From NCBI GenBank assembly GCA_026398835.1, contig JAPLSD010000169.1:1-12642 (forward strand): DNA of 12,642 bases. The letters are read 5' to 3'. The first letter of the stretch is position 1, and the number at the start of each line of letters is the position of its first letter. Both the position numbers and the translations under genes were made by a program. Source of the stretch: Pseudomonas sp. GTDB taxonomy: Bacteria > Pseudomonadota > Gammaproteobacteria > Pseudomonadales > Pseudomonadaceae. Below the pieces are notes generated by a model. That model searched no databases. It was not told the DNA's origin and was given only the letters and a program-made list of their open reading frames with translations. This document shows positions 1 to 7,403 of the stretch, piece after piece.

Positions 1-3
1 CGA

Positions 4-31
4 ATTCTACAGCGTTACTCGCTGCTGTCAA
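4..31 (-). promoter_or_regulatory. Downstream (P2-like) rRNA-operon promoter
   Basis: Read on the minus strand this is TTGACA (26-31), a 16-bp spacer, then TAGAAT (4-9), a near-perfect sigma-70 promoter. It fires leftwards, so its start site falls just outside the window. It has the same spacing and flanking bases as the second promoter 203 bp upstream. Tandem strong promoters with 16-bp spacers are typical of rRNA operons. In the syntenic region of P. aeruginosa that I recall, a 16S rRNA gene sits beside msrQ and is transcribed away from it. The promoter is seen directly; the rRNA target is inferred. Confidence 0.8.
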
Positions 32-206
32 CACCTCTTTTACACCGCTTTCGACCGAGTGGATCGAACCGTTAATAGAGCCAAACAGCACCGCTCTACC
101 AACTCCTTCAGGCTTCGATGAGCTGAAGCGTAACCGCTGTCAAAAACTGCGTAACTCATTGTTTACCAAGAAGTTTTCCGTTTCGACTGCGCCGGAAGTG
201 GGGCGA

Positions 207-234
207 ATTATAGGCTTCCAGAATCTGCCGTCAA
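207..234 (-). promoter_or_regulatory. Upstream (P1-like) rRNA-operon promoter
   Basis: On the minus strand: TTGACG (229-234), a 16-bp spacer, and a perfect TATAAT (207-212), followed by the GC-rich discriminator TCGCCCC. Such a discriminator is typical of stringently and growth-rate controlled rRNA promoters. The start site should be near 200. The stretch upstream of the -35 box (235-255) is A/T-rich and could act as an UP element; it overlaps the last codons of msrQ. The region 1-200 would be the start of the rRNA leader and contains no supported gene. A lone TTGACA-like box at 139-144 has no good -10 partner. Confidence 0.82.
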
Positions 235-241
235 CCTCTAA

Positions 242-862
242 TTACGCTTTTGTTGCAGAAGGTGCTTTTTTCACTATTAACCGGGGGATTCGGCGCGTGA
301 CAGGCGGGATACGCAACACTAATAGCAGCGCGCCTATAGATGCATAGATAGCCCACTCCTTCAGATCCGCGCGAACGATCCAAAGCATATGGAGCAATCC
401 TAGTCCCAGGACCACATATGCCAAGCGATGCAACTTCTTCCAGCGACTACCAAGGCGTCTCTGACTATAACGATTAGAAGTAATCGCCAATGCGAACAAC
501 CCAAGGAACCCAAGACTGCCGACAATGATGTAAGGCCGCTTGCGCAACTCCACTCCCAGTTGTGACCAATCAAGCCCAAGGACAAATACCAGATAAGCAC
601 TCAGATGCATGACCACATAAGCAAAGCACCACAAACCCAGCTGCCGTCTCACGGCAATCCATCCAGCCCAACCGGTCAGCTTCTGTAAAGGCGTCATGCC
701 CAGGGCGATCAACAACAGGATCAGCGTGCTCAACCCCAGCCTGTCGACCAACACCTTTCCCGGATCCGGCCCCAGAGCGAAGATCCAGGCTTGATACAAC
801 CAAAGCAGCGGCCAGACCGCCGCAACTATAAAGACGCCAACACGCCACAACGGATAACGCAT
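242..862 (-). CDS. msrQ: MsrQ, haem-binding membrane subunit of the MsrPQ methionine sulfoxide reductase
   Basis: A 206-residue integral membrane protein of the ferric-reductase-like transmembrane family (formerly YedZ). It passes electrons from the quinone pool or a flavin reductase through haem to periplasmic MsrP. About six hydrophobic helices are visible (roughly 8-28, 44-58, 75-97, 110-128, 145-163, 170-184). The likely haem-ligand histidines H86, H145 and H158 sit as in the E. coli protein. The start ATG shares its A with the msrP stop (TGATG), which indicates translational coupling and fixes the start. The length is normal. The stop codon lies only about 7 bp from the -35 box of a strong rRNA-type promoter firing in the same direction, leaving no room for a terminator. 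Confidence 0.93.
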   Translation of the reverse strand: MRYPLWRVGVFIVAAVWPLLWLYQAWIFALGPDPGKVLVDRLGLSTLILLLIALGMTPLQKLTGWAGWIAVRRQLGLWCFAYVVMHLSAYLVFVLGLDWSQLGVELRKRPYIIVGSLGFLGLFALAITSNRYSQRRLGSRWKKLHRLAYVVLGLGLLHMLWIVRADLKEWAIYASIGALLLVLRIPPVTRRIPRLIVKKAPSATKA

Positions 863-1875
863 CAGTAATTCTTCCGCAGATCGAGGCCGGTATATAAAGA
901 AGCAACCTCATCGGAGTAGCCATTGAACATCTGTGTCTCGCGAACATTAGGGCTGAATAGCCCGCTCGGCAGACGGCGTTCGCGCGCCTGAGTCCAGCGC
1001 GGGTGATCTACCGCAGGATTCACATTCGCGTAGAAACCATATTCATCCTTAGCAATGCTCTGCCAAGTGGTTTTCGGCTGCTCACTGACGAGACTGATAC
1101 GTACGATGGATTTGACACTCTTGAACCCGTACTTCCAAGGCACCACGAGACGCAGCGGCGCACCGTTCTGATTGGGAAGCTCGCGCCCATACATGCCCAC
1201 GGCAAGAATCGCCAAAGGGTTCATCGCCTCATCCAGGCGAAGTCCTTCTATATAAGGCCAGTCGATCAGAGCAAAACCGGAACGCTGACCGGGCATGCTC
1301 TTGGGATCTTCCAGGGTTTCGAAACGAATGAATTTAGCTTTGGACGTCGGTTCGACCTGTTTGAGCAGCGAGGATATAGGGAAGCCGATCCAGGGGATCA
1401 CCATCGACCAGGCCTCCACACAACGCAGACGGTAGATCCGCTCCTCTAACTGATAGGGCTTCATAAAATCTTCCAGAGCATAACGCCCGGGCTTGCCCAC
1501 CTCGCCATCCACCACGACGCTCCACGGCTCGGTTTTCAGAGCAGTAGCGTTCTGTGCCGGATCACCTTTATCGGTGCCGAACTCATAGAAGTTGTTGTAG
1601 TGGGTCGCATCCTTGAACGGAGTGATCGCCTCATCCTTGACAGTGACGGCCTGCCATTGGGTTGCCGGCAGCTTCTCGGTGAACCAGGACGGCGCCTTTC
1701 CAGGCTCGACATCTGCATAACGGGTGGCATCACCAGCATCGGCCCAGCGCGGCAGACTGCTGACTGCCAGTCCGGCAAGAGCACCACCGAGCAAACCGCG
1801 ACGAGAGAAGTAGAGGGATTCAGGCGTGACATCCGACTCTTGGCAGTCGGACGACTTGGGCAACTTGATTAGCAT
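862..1875 (-). CDS. msrP: MsrP, periplasmic molybdopterin protein-methionine-sulfoxide reductase
   Basis: A 337-residue catalytic subunit (formerly YedY) that reduces methionine sulfoxide in oxidised periplasmic proteins using a molybdopterin cofactor. It has a Tat signal: the twin arginines R25-R26 in SRRGLLGG are followed by a hydrophobic stretch and a probable cleavage site near residue 47. The cofactor-ligating cysteine is C152 in RLRCVEAW. The oxidoreductase molybdopterin-binding fold fills roughly residues 105-280. The start ATG at 1875 has a GGAG ribosome-binding site 5 nt upstream, but that site lies in the 3' arm of a strong predicted hairpin (1880-1923). Its stop overlaps the msrQ start. 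No terminator separates it from pssA (63-bp gap), so it may also be read from the pssA transcript. Confidence 0.94.
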   Translation of the reverse strand: MLIKLPKSSDCQESDVTPESLYFSRRGLLGGALAGLAVSSLPRWADAGDATRYADVEPGKAPSWFTEKLPATQWQAVTVKDEAITPFKDATHYNNFYEFGTDKGDPAQNATALKTEPWSVVVDGEVGKPGRYALEDFMKPYQLEERIYRLRCVEAWSMVIPWIGFPISSLLKQVEPTSKAKFIRFETLEDPKSMPGQRSGFALIDWPYIEGLRLDEAMNPLAILAVGMYGRELPNQNGAPLRLVVPWKYGFKSVKSIVRISLVSEQPKTTWQSIAKDEYGFYANVNPAVDHPRWTQARERRLPSGLFSPNVRETQMFNGYSDEVASLYTGLDLRKNY

Positions 1876-1879
1876 GACA

Positions 1880-1923
1880 ACTCCGCAGCATTGGAGGACT
1901 GATGCGCCAATAGACTGCGGAGT
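1880..1923 (-). promoter_or_regulatory. Hairpin that would occlude the msrP ribosome-binding site
   Basis: On the minus strand ACTCCGCAG (1923-1915) pairs perfectly with CTGCGGAGT (1888-1880). Inside this, ATTGG (1911-1907) pairs with CCAAT (1894-1890), giving two stacked stems of 9 and 5 bp with a small asymmetric internal loop and a 12-nt apical loop. The outer 3' arm contains the only good msrP Shine-Dalgarno sequence (GGAG), so folding would hide it. There is no U-run after the stem, so it is not an intrinsic terminator. It begins only 15 nt after the pssA stop. The structure is seen; a regulatory role is inferred. Confidence 0.6.
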
Positions 1924-1938
1924 ATGGGGGAAATTACA

Positions 1939-2796
1939 TCACTCGATGTTTTTGTGACGACGAAGATGTAACAAATACTGCACTGGACCAGAGGCCGCAT
2001 AGGCGAGGAAAACCAGCAGCAAAATGCGCGGTGGATCACTGAAGACCACGGCGAACACCAGCACCACTGCCAGAATCGCGACAAAAGGAACCCGCCCTTT
2101 CAGATCCAGTTCCTTGAAGCTGTTGTACTTGATGTTGCTGACCATCAGCATGCCGGCAGCAGCAACCATCAGAGCAACAAGGAAGGACATCTTGGAACCC
2201 TGGATCCCGTAGTCGCTGAATGCCCAGACAATCCCGGCCACCACACCCGCCGCAGCCGGACTGGCCAGACCAATGAAATAACGTTTGTCTGCGGTACCCA
2301 CCTGAGTATTGAAACGCGCCAGACGCAACGCCGCACCCGCTACATAGACGAAAGCGACCATCCAGCCTACTTTGCCCATATCACCCAAGGCCCAGCCGAA
2401 TGCCAGTAACGCGGGTGCGACGCCAAAAGCGACCATATCGGATAACGAGTCATACTCAGCGCCGAAGGCGCTCTGAGTGTTGGTCATCCGGGCAACGCGA
2501 CCATCCAGCCCGTCGAGCACCATAGCGACGAAGATTGCAATCGCAGCAAAAGCAAAATACTTGCTCGCGCTGATCGCGTCACCAGCACTCAAAGCGCTCT
2601 GCGCGCTCATGGAGTTGATGATGGAGTAAAACCCCGCAAACAGGTTCGCGGTGGTAAACAGATTCGGCAGAAGATAGATACCACGATGCCGGACTTTACG
2701 GCCCTCAGCGTCATGTCCTTCTTCGACATGCTCATCGATCGGTAGCAGGCTTTCGGCGTCAGAGACCGGGTTTGGCTCTTCGGGACGTTCGCTCAT
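1939..2796 (-). CDS. pssA: CDP-diacylglycerol--serine O-phosphatidyltransferase (phosphatidylserine synthase)
   Basis: This membrane enzyme joins CDP-diacylglycerol and L-serine into phosphatidylserine, the precursor of phosphatidylethanolamine. Counting from the ATG at 2796 it has 285 residues. The complete CDP-alcohol phosphatidyltransferase signature is present: D95, D98-G99, A102-R103, G112, D116, D120, the metal and substrate site. About 40 polar cytoplasmic residues come first, followed by several membrane helices to the C-terminus. The ATG at 2796 is preferred over a TTG two codons earlier because AAGG lies 8 nt before the ATG and would be too close to the TTG. It belongs to the integral-membrane PssA type, unlike the E. 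coli enzyme. It has its own upstream region behind the ilvC terminator. Confidence 0.93.
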   Translation of the reverse strand: MSERPEEPNPVSDAESLLPIDEHVEEGHDAEGRKVRHRGIYLLPNLFTTANLFAGFYSIINSMSAQSALSAGDAISASKYFAFAAIAIFVAMVLDGLDGRVARMTNTQSAFGAEYDSLSDMVAFGVAPALLAFGWALGDMGKVGWMVAFVYVAGAALRLARFNTQVGTADKRYFIGLASPAAAGVVAGIVWAFSDYGIQGSKMSFLVALMVAAAGMLMVSNIKYNSFKELDLKGRVPFVAILAVVLVFAVVFSDPPRILLLVFLAYAASGPVQYLLHLRRHKNIE

Positions 2797-2870
2797 GGAC
2801 AATACCTTGCAACGGTGTGGAAAGTTTCGACAGGTGTCTGCGACAACGGTTCGGACGCAAACGATCCAGC

Positions 2871-2879
2871 TTTATACCA
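2871..2879 (-). promoter_or_regulatory. Candidate pssA promoter (extended -10)
   Basis: On the minus strand TGGTATAAA forms an extended -10 element. The -35 region is poor (TTCGTT with an 18-bp spacer). A start near 2864 would give a leader of about 68 nt before the pssA ATG. A separate promoter is expected because an intrinsic terminator lies just upstream. Confidence 0.4.
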
Positions 2880-2895
2880 GAACCTGTCTACCCAA

Positions 2896-2924
2896 ACGAA
2901 AAAACGCGGCCTAAGCCGCGTTTT
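2896..2924 (-). terminator. Intrinsic terminator of the ilvI-ilvH-ilvC operon
   Basis: A perfect 10-bp inverted repeat (2901-2910 with 2915-2924, GC-rich core CGCGGC/GCCGCG) with a 4-nt loop. On the minus strand it is followed by a run of T, 17 nt after the ilvC stop. The other strand also has a short T run, so it may act in both directions. Confidence 0.9.
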
Positions 2925-2941
2925 CTCTTCAAGGCTAGAAC

Positions 2942-3967
<1,026 letters not shown>

Positions 3968-4006
3968 CTATATATCCAGGCCTTTGAGGCCATTCGCTAA
4001 TTTGAG

Positions 4007-4498
4007 TTAGATGCTCAGCACTTTGTCGCCACGGGCAATCCCGGTGACGCCACTGCGTACCGTTTCCAGAATCGCGGCAGTGCCGATCGACTGAATGAAG
4101 CTGTCGAGCTTGTCGCTGGTACCGGTCAATTGCACGGTATACACGCTAGCGCTGACATCGACTATCTGCCCACGATAAATGTCGGTAGTACGCTTGATCT
4201 CGGCGCGCTGGGCGCCGGTGGCTTTGACCTTGACCAGCATCAGTTCGCGCTCGATGTGAGCACTTTCCGACAGGTCGACCAGTTTGACCACTTCGATCAG
4301 CTTGTTGAGGTTCTTGGTGATCTGTTCGATCACTTCATCGTGACCAACAGTGGTCAGCGTCAGACGCGACAGAGTCGGGTCTTCGGTCGGCGCCACGGTC
4401 AGGCTTTCGATGTTGTAGTTACGCTGGGAAAACAGGCCAACAACGCGAGACAAGGCGCCCGGTTCGTTTTCCAAAAGCAAGGAGATAATGTGCCGCAT
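4007..4498 (-). CDS. ilvH: Acetolactate synthase small (regulatory) subunit
   Basis: This subunit raises acetolactate synthase activity and gives valine feedback inhibition. The N-terminal ACT domain (about 4-76) contains N11, G14 and N29, positions that shape the valine site in E. coli IlvH, so the enzyme is expected to be valine-sensitive. A second ACT-like domain fills the C-terminal half. The start used is the ATG at 4498 (MRHIISLLLEN), giving 163 residues, the same as E. coli IlvH. A longer reading from 4528 would add 10 unrelated residues inside the ilvI coding end. The ATG is 2 nt after the ilvI stop, so translation is probably coupled, with GGAG inside ilvI as a distant ribosome-binding site. 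Many annotations call it ilvN. Confidence 0.95.
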   Translation of the reverse strand: MRHIISLLLENEPGALSRVVGLFSQRNYNIESLTVAPTEDPTLSRLTLTTVGHDEVIEQITKNLNKLIEVVKLVDLSESAHIERELMLVKVKATGAQRAEIKRTTDIYRGQIVDVSASVYTVQLTGTSDKLDSFIQSIGTAAILETVRSGVTGIARGDKVLSI

Positions 4499-4500
4499 GA

Positions 4501-6225
4501 TTAAGTACGCTCCGTCTTGCTCAGCCACATATCGCGCATGGAGCCGTCTTTGATCTGCATCGGGTAGACGTGCTCGCTGGTATCGACCTGAATATCGAGG
4601 AACACCAGGCGGTCTTTCATGGCGAACGCTTCTTCCATCTTCGGCTTCAAATCCTTCAGATCAGTGATGCGTATGCCCACGTGACCATAGGCCTCGGCCA
4701 GCTTGACGAAGTCAGGCAGCGATTCCATATAAGAGTGCGAGTGACGGCTGCCGTAGCTCATGTCCTGCCACTGACGAACCATACCCAGCACGCCGTTGTT
4801 CAGGTTGACGATTTTTACCGGCAAACCATATTGCAGGCAGGTCGACAGTTCCTGAATGTTCATCTGAATACTGCCTTCACCTGTAACACAGGCAACGTCA
4901 GCATCAGGGAAGCTCAACTTGACGCCCATGGCCGCAGGGAAACCGAAGCCCATCGTGCCCAGACCACCGGAGTTGATCCAGCGATTAGGCTTGTTGAACC
5001 GGTAGTACTGCGCCGCGAACATCTGGTGCTGACCCACGTCGGAAGTCACGTAGGCATCGCCCTTGGTCACTTCGCTGAGGGTTTCGATTACAGTCTGCGG
5101 CTTGATGATGCTGCCGTCGCCCTTGTCGTAAGGGAACAGGCCACGATCACCGCGCCACTCCTCGACTTGCTTCCACCAACTGGCAACGGACTCCTTGTTC
5201 GGGGTCTCGCCGATCTCCTTGAGGGTGGCAACCATTTCGGTCAGCACGCTCTCGACCGGACCCACGATAGGCACGTCTGCCTTGATGGTCTTGGAGATCG
5301 AAGCCGGATCGATGTCGATGTGAATGATCTTGGCATTCGGGCAAAACTTGGCGGGGCCGTTGATCACGCGATCATCGAAACGCGCGCCGACTGCGAGGAT
5401 CACGTCCGCGTGGTGCATTGCAAGGTTGGCTGTGTAGCTGCCGTGCATGCCGAGCATGCCGATGAACTGACGATCAGTGCCAGGGTATGAACCCAGACCC
5501 ATCAATGTATTGGTCACCGGCAGATTGAGCATTTGCGCCAGTTCAGTCAGCGGTGCTGAGCCGCCACCGAGGATCACGCCGCCGCCCGCATAAAGAACAG
5601 GACGCTTGGCCGCCAGCAGCATTTCTGCTGCTTTACGGATTTGGCCGGAGTGACCACGAACAGCCGGGCTATAGGAACGCAGCTTGGCTTTTTTCGGGAA
5701 GATGTATTCGAATTTCTCGGCCGGGTTGGTCATGTCTTTCGGAATATCGACCACGACCGGACCAGGACGACCGGATTGCGCCAGGTAGAACGCCTTCTTC
5801 ATGACTTCCGGGATTTCCGACGCATGCTTGATCATGAAGCTGTGTTTCACGATCGGCCGGGAGATACCGATCATGTCGGTTTCCTGGAACGCATCGGTAC
5901 CGACCATGGTGCTAGGCACCTGACCGGAAATGATCACCATCGGAATGGAGTCCATGTAGGCCGTGGCGATACCGGTAATAGCGTTGGTCGCGCCCGGGCC
6001 TGAGGTCACCAGTACCACGCCGGCTTTACCGGTGGCACGAGCATAGCCGTCAGCCATATGGGTCGCAGCCTGTTCGTGACGAACCAGGATGTGGGTCACT
6101 TCCGGTTCTTTGAACAGCGCATCGTAAACATGAAGAAGAGCACCACCCGGGTACCCATAAATGTATTTGACGCCTTCGTCACGCAAAAAGCGGACGAGCA
6201 TCTCACCGCCAGATAAAAGCTCCAC
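4501..6225 (-). CDS. ilvI: Acetolactate synthase large (catalytic) subunit
   Basis: A thiamine-diphosphate and FAD enzyme that condenses two pyruvates to 2-acetolactate, or pyruvate with 2-ketobutyrate, the first common step of branched-chain amino acid synthesis. The start used is the GTG at 6225 (protein [10 protein letters not shown]), giving 574 residues. GAGG lies 8 nt before it and E. coli IlvI begins in the same register; a GTG three codons earlier (6234) overlaps its own ribosome-binding site. The catalytic glutamate is E51 (VRHEQAA), the central FAD-type domain spans about 190-325 and the C-terminal ThDP domain about 370-545. The metal-binding motif reads GEGS (449-452) rather than the usual GDGS. 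It is the first gene of the ilv operon after a long leader. Confidence 0.95.
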   Translation of the reverse strand: MELLSGGEMLVRFLRDEGVKYIYGYPGGALLHVYDALFKEPEVTHILVRHEQAATHMADGYARATGKAGVVLVTSGPGATNAITGIATAYMDSIPMVIISGQVPSTMVGTDAFQETDMIGISRPIVKHSFMIKHASEIPEVMKKAFYLAQSGRPGPVVVDIPKDMTNPAEKFEYIFPKKAKLRSYSPAVRGHSGQIRKAAEMLLAAKRPVLYAGGGVILGGGSAPLTELAQMLNLPVTNTLMGLGSYPGTDRQFIGMLGMHGSYTANLAMHHADVILAVGARFDDRVINGPAKFCPNAKIIHIDIDPASISKTIKADVPIVGPVESVLTEMVATLKEIGETPNKESVASWWKQVEEWRGDRGLFPYDKGDGSIIKPQTVIETLSEVTKGDAYVTSDVGQHQMFAAQYYRFNKPNRWINSGGLGTMGFGFPAAMGVKLSFPDADVACVTGEGSIQMNIQELSTCLQYGLPVKIVNLNNGVLGMVRQWQDMSYGSRHSHSYMESLPDFVKLAEAYGHVGIRITDLKDLKPKMEEAFAMKDRLVFLDIQVDTSEHVYPMQIKDGSMRDMWLSKTERT

Positions 6226-6485
6226 GTTGTTCACCTCTAAAACGCCAGAATACCGTTCACTAAAAAGGGAACGGGTCTTAATAGGTTTACTGCTTAGCAG
6301 AGCATGAGCGACGGTGGTCGCCGACTACGTCAGCACTGACTGAGCAAGTATTGGGAGCTCCCCAAGTGTTGCGGGGTTTTCCCACCCAGCGCGAGGTAAC
6401 GCGTTGCGGGTGTAACAGGTCGGCGCGGATGTGCGCCTCATGATCTGCTGAGCGGGTCTGCTTCTGGCAGTCCCTCTACAGCGGA
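6226..6485 (-). other. Long structured leader region of the ilv operon
   Basis: If the promoter at 6492-6520 is right, ilvI has an untranslated leader of about 260 nt. Hairpins seen on the minus strand are ACCC/CGCG paired arms at 6384-6411, TTGGG/CCCAA with a GAGCT loop at 6351-6365, GCGAC/GTCGC with a 4-nt loop at 6308-6321, CTGC/GCAG at 6290-6300, and CCGTTC/GAACGG at 6253-6274. None is followed by a run of U, so a classical attenuator terminator is not evident. A 38-codon reading frame at 6441-6325 is treated as a finding only. No gene is supported in this stretch. Confidence 0.45.
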
Positions 6486-6491
6486 CTTTGG

Positions 6492-6520
6492 ATTCTTCTG
6501 TTTCGCCCTCTCCAAGTCAA
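6492..6520 (-). promoter_or_regulatory. Candidate sigma-70 promoter of ilvI-ilvH-ilvC
   Basis: On the minus strand TTGACT (6515-6520), a 17-bp spacer, and AAGAAT (6492-6497), matching five and four of six consensus bases. The predicted start is near 6485. A 26-bp near-palindrome lies immediately upstream of the -35 box, where an activator would be expected to bind. Confidence 0.5.
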
Positions 6521-6527
6521 GTCGTCA

Positions 6528-6553
6528 ATGTGCTTTATTCGAACTAAGCACAT
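6528..6553. promoter_or_regulatory. 26-bp near-palindrome, operator-like, between ilvI and the DUF4124 gene
   Basis: ATGTGCTT (6528-6535) and AAGCACAT (6546-6553) are perfect inverted arms around a palindromic TTCGAA (6538-6543); only the two bases on each side of that core fail to match. It has no T run on either side, so it does not look like a terminator. It sits about 7 bp upstream of the ilvI -35 box and 74 bp before the divergent gene, a position suited to a dimeric regulator. The regulator is unknown. Confidence 0.5.
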
Positions 6554-6626
6554 GAGAAAGCAAGAAAAAACCTTTAAACAGCAACTGTGTTAGCTTCAAT
6601 TGCGCAACCCATGACTAGGAAATGGC

Positions 6627-7049
6627 ATGCGAACGCTTTTCTTCACAGCCAGCCTGCTGATTGGCCTGAGCCCGTTGTGCATGGCCGGCCAGATCTACAA
6701 ATGGGTCGACGCCCAAGGCGTTACCCACTTCGATGCACAACCGCCCCAAGGCCGGGAAGCCAGCATAGTGGTGACGCCCTCCCCGCCCGCAGGCAAACCG
6801 ACCGCACAGCCGCGCAGCAGTGCCATCGGCGATCAACAGGCCATCGACAACAACGTGAAAAAGCAGGTTGCCAAGCAGCAAGCCCAGCTAAAGGCGTTCT
6901 GCGAACAGGCCCGAACCAATCTGGCTCAACTGCAGAACAATCCGCGACTACGGGAGGAGGTCGACGGCGAGATGCGCCGCCTGACCGACCAACAACGTCA
7001 GGAACGCATTACCGAAGCACAGAAACAGATTGCGGATAACTGCCAGTAG
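6627..7049 (+). CDS. Exported DUF4124-domain protein of unknown function
   Basis: A 140-residue protein with a Sec signal peptide (hydrophobic 4-18, likely cleavage after A20 in PLCMA-GQ). It is not a clear lipoprotein: the cysteine at 18 lacks a proper lipobox. The mature start, with YKWVD at 24-28 and THFDAQPP at 33-40, is the DUF4124 signature common in pseudomonads. A proline-rich stretch (48-63) leads into a charged, Gln-rich, probably coiled-coil C-terminal half with two cysteines, C92 and C139, that could pair. AGGAA lies 5 nt before the ATG. It is divergent from ilvI and convergent with yqcC. Its function is not known; the location is expected to be the periplasm. Confidence 0.85.
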   Translation: MRTLFFTASLLIGLSPLCMAGQIYKWVDAQGVTHFDAQPPQGREASIVVTPSPPAGKPTAQPRSSAIGDQQAIDNNVKKQVAKQQAQLKAFCEQARTNLAQLQNNPRLREEVDGEMRRLTDQQRQERITEAQKQIADNCQ

Positions 7050-7060
7050 GTCCTGGCAGT
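7039..7060. terminator. Possible bidirectional terminator hairpin between convergent genes
   Basis: ACTGCCAG (7039-7046) and CTGGCAGT (7053-7060) form a perfect 8-bp stem with a 6-nt loop that contains the TAG stop of the DUF4124 gene. It lies in the 18-bp space between convergent genes. Neither side has a true T run, so it would be a weak or factor-assisted terminator. Confidence 0.35.
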
Positions 7061-7067
7061 CTCCGAT

Positions 7068-7403
7068 TCAGCGGGAGGCGGTGATCAGCAGATCGAACTC
7101 TTTGAGCAAAACCTGCAGCTGCCGATCCTTGCCCTTTACATTCCTGGCAGCGAAGACCATTTCGGCCATCTCCTGAATACCCGAGACATTGGGCAGCGGT
7201 AGATCGTTTTCCAAAATCGTTTTCATCCGCGGCAGGAAGATCCATTGCAGCCATTGCTCGAAGTCCAGGGTATCGATCGAGAACGGTTCGACACTGAGCA
7301 GAGCTTCTGCCGATGGCGAGACTTCGTCCCACCAACCCTGAGCTCGCAGTTCACGCTCGATCAACAGGAGTTGCTCGGCAATTTTCGGAAAACGTGCATC
7401 CAT
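7068..7403 (-). CDS. YqcC-family (DUF446) small cytoplasmic protein
   Basis: A 111-residue protein with no signal peptide or membrane segment. The family signature is clear: QGWW (22-25), EALLSVEPF (33-41), then DTLDFEQWLQWIFLPRM (44-60). The rest is helical and charged. No biochemical function is established for the family, and E. coli YqcC has the same size and motif. Its start ATG shares one base with the lpoP stop (TGATG), so it is translated as the last gene of the mrcB-lpoP-yqcC operon. A link to cell-wall synthesis is suggested only by this context. Confidence 0.88.
   Translation of the reverse strand: MDARFPKIAEQLLLIERELRAQGWWDEVSPSAEALLSVEPFSIDTLDFEQWLQWIFLPRMKTILENDLPLPNVSGIQEMAEMVFAARNVKGKDRQLQVLLKEFDLLITASR

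Noticed and set aside
50..118. tRNA-like words on the minus strand (GTTGGTAGAGC, GGTTCGATCC)
   Set aside because: The D-stem partner (GCTC) and the T-stem pairing are missing and no acceptor stem closes the fold. The stretch lies between two rRNA-type promoters and is better read as leader DNA.
4570..5490. 306-codon open frame opposite ilvI
   Set aside because: Antisense shadow of a well-conserved enzyme gene.
6351..6380. Plus-strand CCCC/GGGG hairpin followed by TTTT
   Set aside because: It resembles a terminator, but no plus-strand gene or promoter feeds it. It is antisense to the ilvI leader, and only a 4-bp stem is formed.
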